DNA of 64,000 bases from CAZCDS01 sp964497585 (GCA_964497585.1 CAZCDS010000015.1:51155-115154); one strand, 5' to 3'. Positions 26,469-36,211 are shown, numbered from the stretch's first letter. Numbers and translations are program-made. Notes: generated from the sequence alone by a model not told the origin.

Positions 26469-28625
26469 ATGGTCTCGGTCCGCAACAGCATCACCATGAA
26501 AATCGGCCTGTTGGTTCTCGGGAGCACCTGTATCGTGCTGGCACTGGTCCTGTACCGCAGCTACACGAATTCGCGGGAATTGATCCGCGAAGAGGCGGAG
26601 AATAGCGCTCGACACCTTACTGCTTCACTGGCCGACCGGTTGGAGCAAGAGTTTCTGCTCGCCGCCAAGGTCGCGGAAAACTTCGCCAATTTTCTCGAGG
26701 TCGGCACCTGGGACGAGAAGACGCTGTTGAAGCAGCTCCAGCGTGTGGTCAGACTGAACAAGGAAGTATTCGGTTCGACCGTCGCTTTCATGCCGTACCA
26801 GTTCAAACCGGACGTTGAACGGTACGCTCCCTACTACTACAAGTCAGAGGGTGGAATCCGCTTCGACCAGCTTGGCGACCGGTCCTACAACTATCTCACC
26901 AAGGATTGGTTTCGGATTCCGGTGGAAGAGAAAAAGCCCGTTTGGAGCCAACCCTACCTCGACACGGGTGGCGGCGGAATCGCTATGGCGACCTACTCCT
27001 GTCCTATGTACGGCAAGAGCCTGGAAGGGGACGGCACCGTGTTGAAGGCCATTGTGACTGTAGACCTCTCACTGAAATTGCTCAACGATCAGGTGAACGC
27101 CATCCGGGTCTACAAGACCGGCTTCTGTTTTGTCATCTCCGACAAGGGAACGGTCGTTACAGCCCGCCGCCGGGAACTGGTCATGACGCACTCGATATTC
27201 GACGTCGTCAGGAAGTACGACCCTGAACGAGGACTGCCCCTTGCCAGGGCCATGATCAGCAGGGAATCGGGTTTTTTCGATATCGGACAAGCATTTACGG
27301 GGGTGGACTCCTACTGTGCTTTTGCACGGATCCGTCCTCCCGGTTGGACGCTGGCCGCGGTCCTCCCCAAGAGGGAACTCTTCGCCAAGGTCGAGGCCCT
27401 GCATCAGAAAATCGTAATGCTAGCTGCGGGCGGCATCCTCCTCCTCGTGCTCGCATCGGTGCTTGTGGCGCGATCGATCGCCCGTCCCCTGCGTCGGATG
27501 TCGCGGGAAACAGTCAAGGTGGCCGACGGAAATTTGGACATCGATCTGTCGGACATTCGGTCCTCGGACGAAGTAGGGCAGCTCGCTCGTGCTTTCAGCC
27601 ACATGACCGAAGGACTCAAGGACAGAGAACGAATAAAGGACACCTTCGGCCGATATCTCACCCAGGAGGTGGTCAAACGACTGCTGGAATCCAAGGACGG
27701 GTTGAAGCTCGGCGGAGAGATCCGTGAGATTTCCATCATGATGTCCGACCTGAGGGGTTTTACCGCGCTCAGCGCGACCCTCCGTCCCGACCAGGTGATC
27801 AGGTTTCTCAACCGCTATCTCGGCAAGATGGTGGAGATCATCCTCGATCACCGCGGCATCATCGACGAAATCATCGGTGACGGCATCCTGGCATTCTTCG
27901 GCGCTCCCGAGGATCTCGAGAATCATCCGGAATTGGCCGTAGCCTGCGCGCTCAAGATGCAAGTCGCCATGGAAGAGATAAATCCGCGGAACGAGGCCGA
28001 CGGGTTGCCCCACCTGGAAATGGGCGTCGCGGTCAATACCGGCGAGGTCGTGGTGGGCAATATCGGATCCGAGAAACGGGCGAAATATGGAGCTGTCGGG
28101 TCTCAGGTGAACTTTACCGGACGCGTGGAATCATTCACCGTCGGCGGACAGGTCCTGATCAGTGAGGCCACGTACGAGAGGCTCCGAGACAAGCTGGACA
28201 TTCGAAACACCCTCGAAGTCGAGATGAAGGGCATCTCCGGAAAGGCAAAGCTCTACGATGTGCGAGGAATCAGCGGGGATTACGAGGCTACCCTCGTTGA
28301 AAGGCACGAATCCCTCGTCCAACTCAAAGAGGAGATTGAACTCCACGCGTTCGGAATGGATGAGAAAATTCTGAATAAGACCGGTATGAAGGCAGTCATC
28401 ACCCATGCCTCAATGACTTCAGCCAGGATCGTCTTTGAGCATACCATTGCCCAGTGGGCGAATCTGAGAATGGTCCTGGCAGGCGATGACCCCGAGACGA
28501 GCGACCGGGTGATCTACGGTAAGGCAATTTCGGTGACCGGGCTCGATAAGGGAGTCGAAGCGACCGTGCGGTTCACGTCGGTCTCCGCCGAGGCCCAAAA
28601 GATGCTCAGGGAAATGATCGGGTGA
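26469..28625 (+). CDS. Membrane-bound sensor class III cyclase (dCache-like sensor, HAMP, cyclase, C-terminal extension)
   Basis: 718 residues; ATG at 26469 with GGAGG five bases upstream. TM1 (about residues 12-30), a periplasmic double-Cache-like sensor (about 31-315), TM2 (about 318-338), HAMP (IARPLRRMSRETVKVADGNLDIDL) and a cyclase domain (about 410-600) with MMSDLRGFT and IIGDGILAFFG aspartates. The AKYGAVGSQVNFTGRVE segment keeps Asn and Arg but has Gly where adenylate cyclases carry Asp or Thr, so specificity is open. A further ~110 residues follow that may be a PilZ-like beta domain (GKAISVTGLDKG). The environmental signal is unknown. Confidence 0.88.
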   Translation: MVSVRNSITMKIGLLVLGSTCIVLALVLYRSYTNSRELIREEAENSARHLTASLADRLEQEFLLAAKVAENFANFLEVGTWDEKTLLKQLQRVVRLNKEVFGSTVAFMPYQFKPDVERYAPYYYKSEGGIRFDQLGDRSYNYLTKDWFRIPVEEKKPVWSQPYLDTGGGGIAMATYSCPMYGKSLEGDGTVLKAIVTVDLSLKLLNDQVNAIRVYKTGFCFVISDKGTVVTARRRELVMTHSIFDVVRKYDPERGLPLARAMISRESGFFDIGQAFTGVDSYCAFARIRPPGWTLAAVLPKRELFAKVEALHQKIVMLAAGGILLLVLASVLVARSIARPLRRMSRETVKVADGNLDIDLSDIRSSDEVGQLARAFSHMTEGLKDRERIKDTFGRYLTQEVVKRLLESKDGLKLGGEIREISIMMSDLRGFTALSATLRPDQVIRFLNRYLGKMVEIILDHRGIIDEIIGDGILAFFGAPEDLENHPELAVACALKMQVAMEEINPRNEADGLPHLEMGVAVNTGEVVVGNIGSEKRAKYGAVGSQVNFTGRVESFTVGGQVLISEATYERLRDKLDIRNTLEVEMKGISGKAKLYDVRGISGDYEATLVERHESLVQLKEEIELHAFGMDEKILNKTGMKAVITHASMTSARIVFEHTIAQWANLRMVLAGDDPETSDRVIYGKAISVTGLDKGVEATVRFTSVSAEAQKMLREMIG

Positions 28626-28751
28626 ACGTCCAGCGAGTGCGGTGATTACCCATCATCTTGGCGATTGCGTATCGCGTCGGGGGCTCACGGGCCGATCTTT
28701 CATGCGTTCGACACTTCAGGCGGATTCCCCCCTTACACGCGAGGCCATCCC

Positions 28752-29582
28752 TCAGGAGGGCTCTTCCTCCTCCTCCTTTTGGATCTCCCAGAACAGACCG
28801 AGGAGATCCTCCTGGTTCAGCTTTTCCAGTTCGTCCCGTGACATGTCCCTCACGATCCTCCCGCGGTTCATCATGATCGATCGGTCACCGTTCTCTTGAA
28901 CATGTGCCAAATTGTGCGTGATCATAAGGGTAGTCAGCTTCTCCCGGGCGATGACTTCTCTCGTCAATTGCATGATGTTTCGGGAAGCCCGCGGATCGAG
29001 CGCAGCGGTGTGCTCGTCAAGCAGGAGCACCTGCGGCCTCGTGAATACGGCCATGAGCAAGGTTATCGCCTGGCGCTGACCGCCGGAGAGCAATCCCACC
29101 TTGGCCCCCATCCTGTCTTCCAGTCCGAGCCCCAGCAGAGCCAGCCGACCACGGATCTCGGATCTCAAGGCTTTGTCCAGCGCAGGACCCAAGCCTCTGA
29201 AGCGACCGCGCGATGCTGCAAGGGAGAAATTCTCTTCAATGGTCAGATTTGCGGCGGTTCCTCTGAGCGGATCCTGGAAAACGTGGCCGATCAAGCCCGC
29301 ACGTTCGTATTCCGGAACATCGGTCACGTCTTTCTCTGAAATGGCGATCCTGCCCTGACTCGGAAAGACGCTGCCGGCAACGAGGTTCAACAGAGTGGAT
29401 TTGCCTGAGCCATTCCCGCCGATCACCACGAGGAACTGACGCTCCGGGACTCGAAGCGTGACCTCCCGAACCGCGGTCACTTCATTGACCTCGCCGGGAT
29501 TGAATATCTTGGTTACTCTGTCGATGTGGACCAATGCAACCTCGGAGAAATCTGCATCCAGTTCCCGTGACCGCGGGATCAT
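28752..29582 (-). CDS. ABC transporter ATP-binding protein (TrpZ/YtrE-like, BPD type 2 system)
   Basis: 276 residues. Walker A GGNGSGKST, Q-loop region, signature LLSGGQRQ, Walker B VLLLDEH and the switch histidine in MITHNLAHV are all present. It is the last gene of a three-gene minus-strand operon (binding protein, permease, ATPase), 46 bp after the permease. The combination matches TrpXYZ-type importers, which carry tryptophan or other small ligands; the substrate here is not determined. It ends with an acidic run close to the membrane cyclase stop (convergent). Confidence 0.92.
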   Translation of the reverse strand: MIPRSRELDADFSEVALVHIDRVTKIFNPGEVNEVTAVREVTLRVPERQFLVVIGGNGSGKSTLLNLVAGSVFPSQGRIAISEKDVTDVPEYERAGLIGHVFQDPLRGTAANLTIEENFSLAASRGRFRGLGPALDKALRSEIRGRLALLGLGLEDRMGAKVGLLSGGQRQAITLLMAVFTRPQVLLLDEHTAALDPRASRNIMQLTREVIAREKLTTLMITHNLAHVQENGDRSIMMNRGRIVRDMSRDELEKLNQEDLLGLFWEIQKEEEEEPS

Positions 29583-29628
29583 GTCTGAGAACCGCGCATT
29601 TTCCCGGCCCCGGATGTTGCCCGAGTCC

Positions 29629-30591
29629 CTATTCCACTGCCCGGCGTTTCCACCTGTGCCGTATCTTCGGGAACGTCAATGCGGCTATCACGAGCGCGGC
29701 GGTCATCAGGTTCAGATCGCTTGGGGTAAGGGTCAGTTCGCCGAATCTGAAGCTCAACGCCGCTGCGATTGCCAGACGGTAGACGACCGACCCGACGATC
29801 ACTCCCAATGTGCACAGGAAGACTGAACCCTCCCCCAAGAATGCCTCACCGATGATTACCGAAGCGAGCCCGGCAATGATCGTGCCCACACCCATTCCCA
29901 CGTCCGCGCCTCCCTGACTCTGAGCCAGCAAAGCGCCGGAAAGCGCCACAAGACCGTTGGAGAGCGCCACTCCGATGATGATCGCGTTGTGCGTGTTCAC
30001 GCCCTGAGAAGTCACCATGGCCGGGTTGTCGCCCGTGGCCCGAAGAGCCAATCCGAAATTGGTGTGCAGAAACAGATCGAGCAGAACCTTGATGATTCCA
30101 ACGGTTACCAGACCGAAGAGCATCGGGACCACGAAGAAGGGAAGTCCCCATCCCTGGAAGCTCTCGAAAACGGTCGGCATATTCAACAATGTCAGATTGG
30201 GAGCGCCCATGATACGGATGTTGATAGAGTAGAGCGCGATCATAGTAAGTATTCCCGCGAGCAGGTGCAGGATCCGAAGCTTCGTACTGATGATCCCGGT
30301 GAAGGCTCCGGCCGCCATGCCCGCTACAAAGGCCGCTCCCAGCGAGACGTACGGATCGCCACCCGCGGAAATAATCGCGGCACACACGGCCGCTCCAAGC
30401 GGGAGACTCCCGTCAACGGTCAGATCGGGGAAGTCTAGGACTCGGAAGGTCAGGTAAACTCCCAGAGCCATGAGACCGTAGACAAAGCCTTGTTCCAGTG
30501 CCCCTATGAACGTATAGAAGGTCAAATTGACTGTCCCGAACCGATATGTAGAAGGGTTTAGGAAGAGGGCCGGCTCGGCCGCGAGCACCAT
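29629..30591 (-). CDS. ABC transporter permease (branched-chain amino acid / TrpY type)
   Basis: Up to 320 residues with eight to nine hydrophobic segments. The motifs EQGFVYGLMALGVYLTFRVLDFPDLTVDGSLPLGAAV near the start and GLASVIIGEAFLG near the end are typical of the permease subtype that pairs with ABC_sub_bind binding proteins. The true start is uncertain: the first ~20 residues before NLTFYTF may not be translated. It is 36 bp downstream of the binding-protein gene. Confidence 0.88.
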   Translation of the reverse strand: MVLAAEPALFLNPSTYRFGTVNLTFYTFIGALEQGFVYGLMALGVYLTFRVLDFPDLTVDGSLPLGAAVCAAIISAGGDPYVSLGAAFVAGMAAGAFTGIISTKLRILHLLAGILTMIALYSINIRIMGAPNLTLLNMPTVFESFQGWGLPFFVVPMLFGLVTVGIIKVLLDLFLHTNFGLALRATGDNPAMVTSQGVNTHNAIIIGVALSNGLVALSGALLAQSQGGADVGMGVGTIIAGLASVIIGEAFLGEGSVFLCTLGVIVGSVVYRLAIAAALSFRFGELTLTPSDLNLMTAALVIAALTFPKIRHRWKRRAVE

Positions 30592-30627
30592 CCCCCGACA
30601 GAGCTTGATCGCTCGCGCGGGACCCGA

Positions 30628-31599
30628 TTACTTGATGATCTTTGCGGCCCGTTCAATTATCTCGTGAGAGAGCTTTACTCCCATCTTCTCGGCTTGTTTC
30701 GGATTCAAGTACAGGAGGAGTTCCTTCTGGTATTCGACGGGCATCAGCGAGATCTTGGCCGTGCCTTCGAGGATTCTCTTGGCCATAGCCCCCGTCTGGC
30801 GTCCCAACTTGTAGTAGTCCACCGCCAAGGCTGCGATAGCGCCCCGCTTCACGGAGTCGGTGTCCGCGGCGAACAGCGGGACCTTGTTGTCCTGGCAGAC
30901 CTTGACCACGGCCTCAAAGGCCTGCACAACGGTGTTGTCGGTGGGAACAAGGATCAGATCGACCTTGCCGAGGAGACTCTCCGCTGCCATCTTCACCGCG
31001 CTGGAAGTGTTCGCGACGGCTTCAACGACTTTCATGCCCCGCTTGGCCGCCTCCGCCTTGATCTGTTTGACCGAGACGACGGAGTTCACTTCCCCTGCGT
31101 TGTAGATCGTTCCCAGGGTCTTGGCTTTCGGCAGGATCTCTCTAACCAGATCCAACTGTCTGTCGACCGGGGATTTGTCGGCGGTCCCGGAGATGTTCTT
31201 TCCAGGCTTTTCCAACGACTTGACGAGCCCGGCGGCAACCGGGTCGGTTACCGCAGCAAAGAGTATGGGTATCTTTTTGGTGGCAGCTGCGGCATCCTGA
31301 GACGAAGGAGTGGAAATCGCCAAAATCAGATCCACCTTGTCTCCCACCAGCTTGCGTGCGATGAGTCCGGAAACGGATCTGTTATTCTGTGCGTTCTTGT
31401 AATCGTATTTGACCTTTTCACCCTCTTTGAACCCATTTTCGTTGAGAAAATCGACGAAACCCTTGCGCGTGGCGTCCAGAGCGGGGTGCTCCACTATTTG
31501 GGAAATCCCGATGAGGAAGACTTTGTCGGCGGCGTGTCCGAAAAGCGCGCAACCGATGAGCAACAGGAAGACCGCAAGAATTCCCAGCCCCTTCTTCAT
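30628..31599 (-). CDS. ABC transporter substrate-binding protein (ABC_sub_bind / TrpX-like)
   Basis: 323 residues. A signal peptide (MKKGLGILAVFLLLIGC) with a possible lipobox (LIGC, Cys17) is followed by a mature domain with the family pattern: GISQIVEHPALDATRKGF, AISTPSSQDAAAATKKIPILFAAVTDP, GTIYNAGEVNS and VPTDNTVVQAFEAV. GGAGG lies just upstream of the ATG. It is the first gene of the operon, so its promoter lies in 31600-31700. It should deliver a small ligand to the permease; family ligands include aromatic amino acids, but the ligand is not predictable here. Confidence 0.9.
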   Translation of the reverse strand: MKKGLGILAVFLLLIGCALFGHAADKVFLIGISQIVEHPALDATRKGFVDFLNENGFKEGEKVKYDYKNAQNNRSVSGLIARKLVGDKVDLILAISTPSSQDAAAATKKIPILFAAVTDPVAAGLVKSLEKPGKNISGTADKSPVDRQLDLVREILPKAKTLGTIYNAGEVNSVVSVKQIKAEAAKRGMKVVEAVANTSSAVKMAAESLLGKVDLILVPTDNTVVQAFEAVVKVCQDNKVPLFAADTDSVKRGAIAALAVDYYKLGRQTGAMAKRILEGTAKISLMPVEYQKELLLYLNPKQAEKMGVKLSHEIIERAAKIIK

Positions 31600-31780
31600 G
31601 GACCGACCTCCGAGGATTAGTCTTCAATCCTTAACACAGTTCACAAAAGCGGTAAAGTGAAGATCCGGCCGGTTGCGAGCCTGACGGCGAGGCCATCCCC
31701 CGCTCGGCTAACCGGATTAGGACCTCGCATTGTGCGTGAATTTGCGCTATATTTCTTGGTACGAAGTGAGGTTGAGCTAC

Positions 31781-32332
31781 ATGGCCCGAAAGGAGAAAGT
31801 ACCCCCCCGATTCCCGGAAGACAGGCCCCTGGAGGCCGATACCGGGCTGTGGTGGGTGCTGCACACGAAGCCCAATTGTGAAAAGATGGTCGCCACCTAT
31901 CTGCTCAACCGGGGAATCGGCTATTACCTGCCGCTCTTCCGGAAGAGGAGCAAATATGGCAATCTCGGTCGGATTCGGACCACGGAGAGTCCTCTGTTCA
32001 ACGGTTACCTCTGTTTCGCCCTCGACAAGGAGGATCATCATCTCCTTTATGATACCAAGAAGTTTGTCCGCATCATTAAAGTTGAAGACCAGGAGCGCTT
32101 CGTAAACGAGCTGCAAGCCGTGGCCTGCGCGGTCGAATCTGAGCAGGACCTCCTGGTACAGCCCGGACTGGTCCCCGGCAAGCGCGTATTGCTCCGTTCC
32201 GGTCCGCTCGAGGGTACGGAGGGCGTGGTCGTGACGCGGAGGGGACAAAAACAGTTAGCCCTCTCGGTCAAGATGTTCAATCAGACCGTCATGGTGAGAA
32301 TCGATCCCCTGACCAAGGTCGAGATCCTCTAG
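31781..32332 (+). CDS. NusG-family antitermination factor (RfaH/UpxY-like paralogue)
   Basis: 183 residues from MARKEK (ATG at 31781 with GTGAGG upstream). The NGN domain is clear (LWWVLHTKPNCEKMVATYLLNRGIGYYLPLF...SPLFNGYLCF), followed by a C-terminal KOW domain (GKRVLLRSGPLEGTEGVVV). The N-terminal form, with LHTKPNCE and a hydrophobic YLPLF strand, is that of specialised NusG paralogues rather than housekeeping NusG, and no secE or rplK neighbours are present. Such factors usually promote transcription of a long operon; no capsule or polysaccharide operon lies next to it. Confidence 0.9.
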   Translation: MARKEKVPPRFPEDRPLEADTGLWWVLHTKPNCEKMVATYLLNRGIGYYLPLFRKRSKYGNLGRIRTTESPLFNGYLCFALDKEDHHLLYDTKKFVRIIKVEDQERFVNELQAVACAVESEQDLLVQPGLVPGKRVLLRSGPLEGTEGVVVTRRGQKQLALSVKMFNQTVMVRIDPLTKVEIL

Positions 32333-32365
32333 GAGTGACAAACGGTTAGGTGGAGCGCCCCTCTG

Positions 32366-32851
32366 CTACCGCCACATGTCCAGTCCGCTCTTTTGGCGCC
32401 ATTCCCACGGAGGCTGCGGGTTATCCGCCACCCAGAGACCTCGTTCGGCCATTCGGGCTTCTTCTTCGAGGTTGGCAAGGTCCGTGCGGGTGGGAGCGTA
32501 TTTCCTGTACCACCAGGCAAGGCCCGCCCGGACGATCTCATAGTTCAGGGATTTGCCCTGCACGGAGACCCATGCGATAGGTCTCCCATACCGATCGACG
32601 AAAACCTGTTGAACCTGTACCGGTTTGCCCAATACCATCTTTGACGTGAACTTCCTCGCGCGTTCTCCGAATTCCTGGCAGATCTCCGGGCAGTCCACTC
32701 CATAGAGGCGAACCGTCACCGGACCGCCTCGGGAGACTACCTGGATGGTGTCTCCATCCACCACCCCAACGCAGCGCCCGGTCCAGGCACAACTGAAACC
32801 CGTGGAGCACAGCGCCAGAATTGTGGCAAGAAAGACAGCAAACCGACCCAT
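32366..32851 (-). CDS. Exported thermonuclease (SNase-like) family protein
   Basis: 161 residues. A hydrophobic N-terminus (MGRFAVFLATILALCSTGFSC) looks like a signal or lipoprotein peptide. The mature OB-fold has the family landmarks VVDGDTIQV, VRLYGVDCPE and FGERAR, plus DRYGRPIAWV, which supply the catalytic Arg, Glu and Arg positions. It should be a calcium-dependent nuclease acting outside the cytoplasm. It is convergent with the NusG paralogue, 33 bp between stops, with no obvious terminator. Confidence 0.88.
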   Translation of the reverse strand: MGRFAVFLATILALCSTGFSCAWTGRCVGVVDGDTIQVVSRGGPVTVRLYGVDCPEICQEFGERARKFTSKMVLGKPVQVQQVFVDRYGRPIAWVSVQGKSLNYEIVRAGLAWWYRKYAPTRTDLANLEEEARMAERGLWVADNPQPPWEWRQKSGLDMWR

Positions 32852-33106
32852 AGATGATGTCTACCAAAACCGCGGCGTGGAGTAAAAGGAAAGTGACGCA
32901 GCAACGTGCGTAGGGGGAGTCGTCTTTCGGGTTGTTGCCTTCGGCCTTGTGTTAGAGCCACCTTCATGATACCCTTGTGGGGAATTCAGTTAAAGGGCGC
33001 TCCCCGCGAATTCGTCCACAGTGCCATCAAGGAACCATTATCCCGATCGGCCGGGAAATCAACCGGGAAGATTCTCCGTGAGCCGGTCGATCCGAAGGGC
33101 TCACCC

Positions 33107-33904
33107 ATGATTGTCGTAGGCGAAAAGATCAACACGAGTCGGAAAAGCGTTGCAGAAGCCGTGGAGAAGGGGGACGCCGAGTTCATCGTCCAACTCGCCC
33201 GGGATCAGGTAGACGCAGGGGCGGACTACGTGGACGTGAATGCCGGAACCTTCGTAGACGCGGAAACGGAACGCCTGTGCTGGCTCGTGGAGACCATCCA
33301 GGGCGAGTTATCGGTCCCTCTGTGCCTCGACAGCCCCAACCCGAAGGCACTGGCCCAGGCAATGGAACTCCACAAGGGCGAGCCCATGATCAATTCCATC
33401 TCATTGGAAGCCGACCGGTTCGATGCGCTCTTGCCGGTGGTGCTCTCCCGGCCCTGTCACGTGGTGGCGCTGTGCATGAGCCGTACCTCCATGCCCGTTA
33501 CGGTCGAAGAGCGAATGGACGTAGGCACGGAATTGATCGGCAAGCTCACGGATGCGGGAGTCCCGGTCGAGAGAATCTATGTGGACCCGCTGATTCAGCC
33601 CGTTTCCGTTGACACTCGCATGGGCGATGCCGCTCTTGGCGCGATCCGGGGCATATCCAAGTCTTTCCCAGGGGTCAATACGATCTGCGGCCTCTCGAAC
33701 ATTTCCTTCGGGCTCCCTTGCCGTAAGCTCATCAACAGGAGTTTTCTCGCGCTCGCCATGGCGAACTGGCTGTCAGCGGCAATCATCGATCCGACCGACA
33801 AGGAACTCATGTCCGTGCTCATGTCGGCGGAGATGCTCCTCGGACGGGACGAATACTGCGAAAAATACATCGACGCTTTTCAGAATGACAAACTCGCGTG
33901 CTGA
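33107..33904 (+). CDS. Methyltetrahydrofolate:corrinoid methyltransferase (MtgA/AcsE-like)
   Basis: 265 residues from MIVVGEKINTSRKSV; the ATG at 33107 is preferred over upstream frame extension because this is the family N-terminus. It has the pterin-binding TIM-barrel pattern: GADYVDVNAGT, LCLDSPNPKAL, INSISLE and ICGLSNISFGLPCRKLINR. It should transfer a methyl group between the corrinoid protein encoded next and tetrahydrofolate. It is the first gene of the corrinoid operon and 51 bp from the corrinoid protein gene. Confidence 0.92.
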   Translation: MIVVGEKINTSRKSVAEAVEKGDAEFIVQLARDQVDAGADYVDVNAGTFVDAETERLCWLVETIQGELSVPLCLDSPNPKALAQAMELHKGEPMINSISLEADRFDALLPVVLSRPCHVVALCMSRTSMPVTVEERMDVGTELIGKLTDAGVPVERIYVDPLIQPVSVDTRMGDAALGAIRGISKSFPGVNTICGLSNISFGLPCRKLINRSFLALAMANWLSAAIIDPTDKELMSVLMSAEMLLGRDEYCEKYIDAFQNDKLAC

Positions 33905-33955
33905 TCGTTAACCGGCGCTTGTTCGCCGCAATACCGGCCCAAAGGGGAAGATTAC

Positions 33956-34594
33956 ATGAGCAAGTTCGAGGCGCTGAGCGAGGCGGTAATCAAAGGAGAC
34001 GTGAACACGGCCGTTGCCGAGACCCGCAAGGCCGCGGATGCCGGCGAGAGAGTCCAGGAAATAATCGATGACGGCCTCATAGCGGCCATGGACGAGGTTG
34101 GAGACCGGTTCTCCAAGGGGCAGATGTTCGTCCCTCAGATGTTGCGTTCGGCAAAGACCATGCAGGAGTGCATGAACCTCATCAAGCCGCTGTTCGAAGA
34201 GGGAGACGTGGTTTCCAAAGGGAAGGTCCTCATTGCCACGGTCAAAGGTGATCTCCACGACATCGGGAAGAACCTCGTCTCCATGATGCTTGAGGGAGCC
34301 GGATTCACGATCACGGACCTCGGGGTTGACGTGCCCCCGGAGCGATTTGTGCAGCAGGTGCAGGAAATCGAACCGGACATCGTCGGGATGTCGGCTCTGC
34401 TGTCCATCACGATGCCCGCGATGAAAGAAACTATTGAAACGCTGAAAGCCGCGGGACTCAGGGACAAGGTTAAAGTGATGGTCGGTGGGGCTCCGGTCAC
34501 CGAGAAATACTCCCAGGAGATCACCGCGGATTCCTACGCGCCTGACGCAGCCACGGCCGTGGTGGCAGCCAAGAAACTGCTCGGTATCACCTGA
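33956..34594 (+). CDS. Corrinoid protein (MtbC/MtgC-type, B12-binding)
   Basis: 212 residues: a helical cap domain (about 1-85) and a Rossmann cobalamin-binding domain with GDLHDIGKN (DxHxxG, about residues 98-104), MSALL near 143 and GGAPVT near 180, the canonical base-off cobalamin signature. AGGGGAAG precedes the ATG. It carries the methyl group between an MttB-type enzyme and the methyl-THF methyltransferase upstream. It lies between those two genes, which supports a working three-part system. Confidence 0.94.
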   Translation: MSKFEALSEAVIKGDVNTAVAETRKAADAGERVQEIIDDGLIAAMDEVGDRFSKGQMFVPQMLRSAKTMQECMNLIKPLFEEGDVVSKGKVLIATVKGDLHDIGKNLVSMMLEGAGFTITDLGVDVPPERFVQQVQEIEPDIVGMSALLSITMPAMKETIETLKAAGLRDKVKVMVGGAPVTEKYSQEITADSYAPDAATAVVAAKKLLGIT

Positions 34595-34623
34595 CAGACG
34601 ATCGGTCCGACAAGGAGTCAACG

Positions 34624-36075
34624 ATGAGACCGCTTGAGATTCCGACCTTTCAGCCCCGCCTCAAGGTGCTCAACCGTGATCAAGCCCTTGCGATCCATGC
34701 TGCAGCTCTGGAGATCCTCGAGAAGACCGGATTCAGAATGGAACATCCCGGTGCACGGGAGATGCTTGCGGATGCGGGATGCTCCATCTTCAAGGACGAA
34801 TGGGTCCGAATGCCCGAATACCTCGTGGAAGACGCCCTGAGTTCAGCCCCGCGACAGATAACGCTCTACGACCAGAGAGGCGTCAAAGCCATGCCGCTCT
34901 TCGAGGGTAACTCCTTTTTCGGGACCGGGTCGGACACCACCTTCACCCTTGACCTGGAGACCGGTGAGCGACGCCGGACAATCCTGCAGGATACTCGCAA
35001 TTTTGCCCGGCTCGTGGACGGGCTCCAGAACATGAGCTTCGCCATGTCCATGAGCAACCCTGCGGATGTTCCGGTCATCGAAGACATCTATGCGTACGCG
35101 TTCGCCGAGATGATCAAGAATACGAACAAGCCCCTCGTGTTCATCGCGGCCGGCGGCCGGGACATAGCAAAAATCTATGAGATGGCCTGCCTGGTGACCG
35201 GCGGGGAAGAGGAATTCCGTGTCAAGCCGTTCATTCTGAACTATTCTGAAGCCATAAGCCCTCTGAGGTTCCCCACGGACGTGGTGGAAAAGCTTATCTT
35301 CTGCGCGGAGAAGAGGATACCGATCTGTCTTCCCTCCGGCTCCAACGCGGGCGGAGGCGCTCCCGTAACGCTCGCCGGTGCCATGGCGCTAGGTATCGCG
35401 GAAAACCTGGTCGGGCTCGTGGTGCACCAATTGGCGGGCAAAGGATCTCCTTTTCTTTTCGGTCCGAACGTCAGCGCACTGGACATGAAATCCTCAGTCG
35501 TCTGCTACGGAGCGCCGGAATGGAGCCTCAGCCAGGCCGCGCTCGCGGACATGAGGGACGAAATCTACGGCCTGCCCATCTGGTCATTCGCGGGCGCGTC
35601 CGATTCCAAGCTCATGGACGCGCAGGCCGGGGCGGAAGCAATGTTCTCCATTATCACGGCCATGTTGTCCCGCTGCAATCTCATCCACGACGTGGGGTAC
35701 CTAGAGTACGGCAACACATCCTCGCTTGAGATGGTAACCGCAGCCAACGAGCTGGTACGCATGGCCCGGTACTTCACCGAGGGTATCGCGGTGAGCGAGG
35801 AGACCCTGGCTCTCGACGTGATTGAGAGGGTCGGTACAGGTGGACCGGGTTCGATATTCCTCACGGATGACCACACATTCGACCATTTCATGGACTCGTT
35901 GTTTATCCCCGTGCTTGTGGATCGTTCCCGGTACGAATCCTGGGAGCAGGCGGGGAGCAAAGATCTGTTCCAGCGGTGCAATGAGGAAGCGAGGAGGATA
36001 CTCTCCGAACATGAGGTGGCGCCCAAGTCCGATGAAGTAATCAAGGGCGTTGAGGAAGTTCTGCGACAGAGTTGA
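34624..36075 (+). CDS. MttB-superfamily methyltransferase 1 (non-pyrrolysine)
   Basis: 483 residues with the trimethylamine methyltransferase family pattern: ALAIHAAALEILEKTGFRM near the start, GTGSDTTFTLDLETGERR, PLRFPTDVVEKLIFCAEKRIPICLPSG and GGPGSIFLTDDHTFDHF near the end. The reading frame has no in-frame amber codon, so it belongs to the non-pyrrolysine branch, whose studied members demethylate quaternary amines such as glycine betaine or proline betaine. The exact substrate cannot be told from sequence. AAGGAG precedes the start. It is 29 bp after the corrinoid protein gene. Confidence 0.93.
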   Translation: MRPLEIPTFQPRLKVLNRDQALAIHAAALEILEKTGFRMEHPGAREMLADAGCSIFKDEWVRMPEYLVEDALSSAPRQITLYDQRGVKAMPLFEGNSFFGTGSDTTFTLDLETGERRRTILQDTRNFARLVDGLQNMSFAMSMSNPADVPVIEDIYAYAFAEMIKNTNKPLVFIAAGGRDIAKIYEMACLVTGGEEEFRVKPFILNYSEAISPLRFPTDVVEKLIFCAEKRIPICLPSGSNAGGGAPVTLAGAMALGIAENLVGLVVHQLAGKGSPFLFGPNVSALDMKSSVVCYGAPEWSLSQAALADMRDEIYGLPIWSFAGASDSKLMDAQAGAEAMFSIITAMLSRCNLIHDVGYLEYGNTSSLEMVTAANELVRMARYFTEGIAVSEETLALDVIERVGTGGPGSIFLTDDHTFDHFMDSLFIPVLVDRSRYESWEQAGSKDLFQRCNEEARRILSEHEVAPKSDEVIKGVEEVLRQS

Positions 36076-36211
36076 AACAGGGCCGACAGCCGGTTGAAGG
36101 GACCCAGCGTGCTTCACTGGTATGGTAGGCCACGGAACGGTGCGAACGCCATCTTTCGCGAGAGGCATGAGCGTGAAACAGGCAACCGGTAGGACAACAA
36201 ACGAAGGAACT

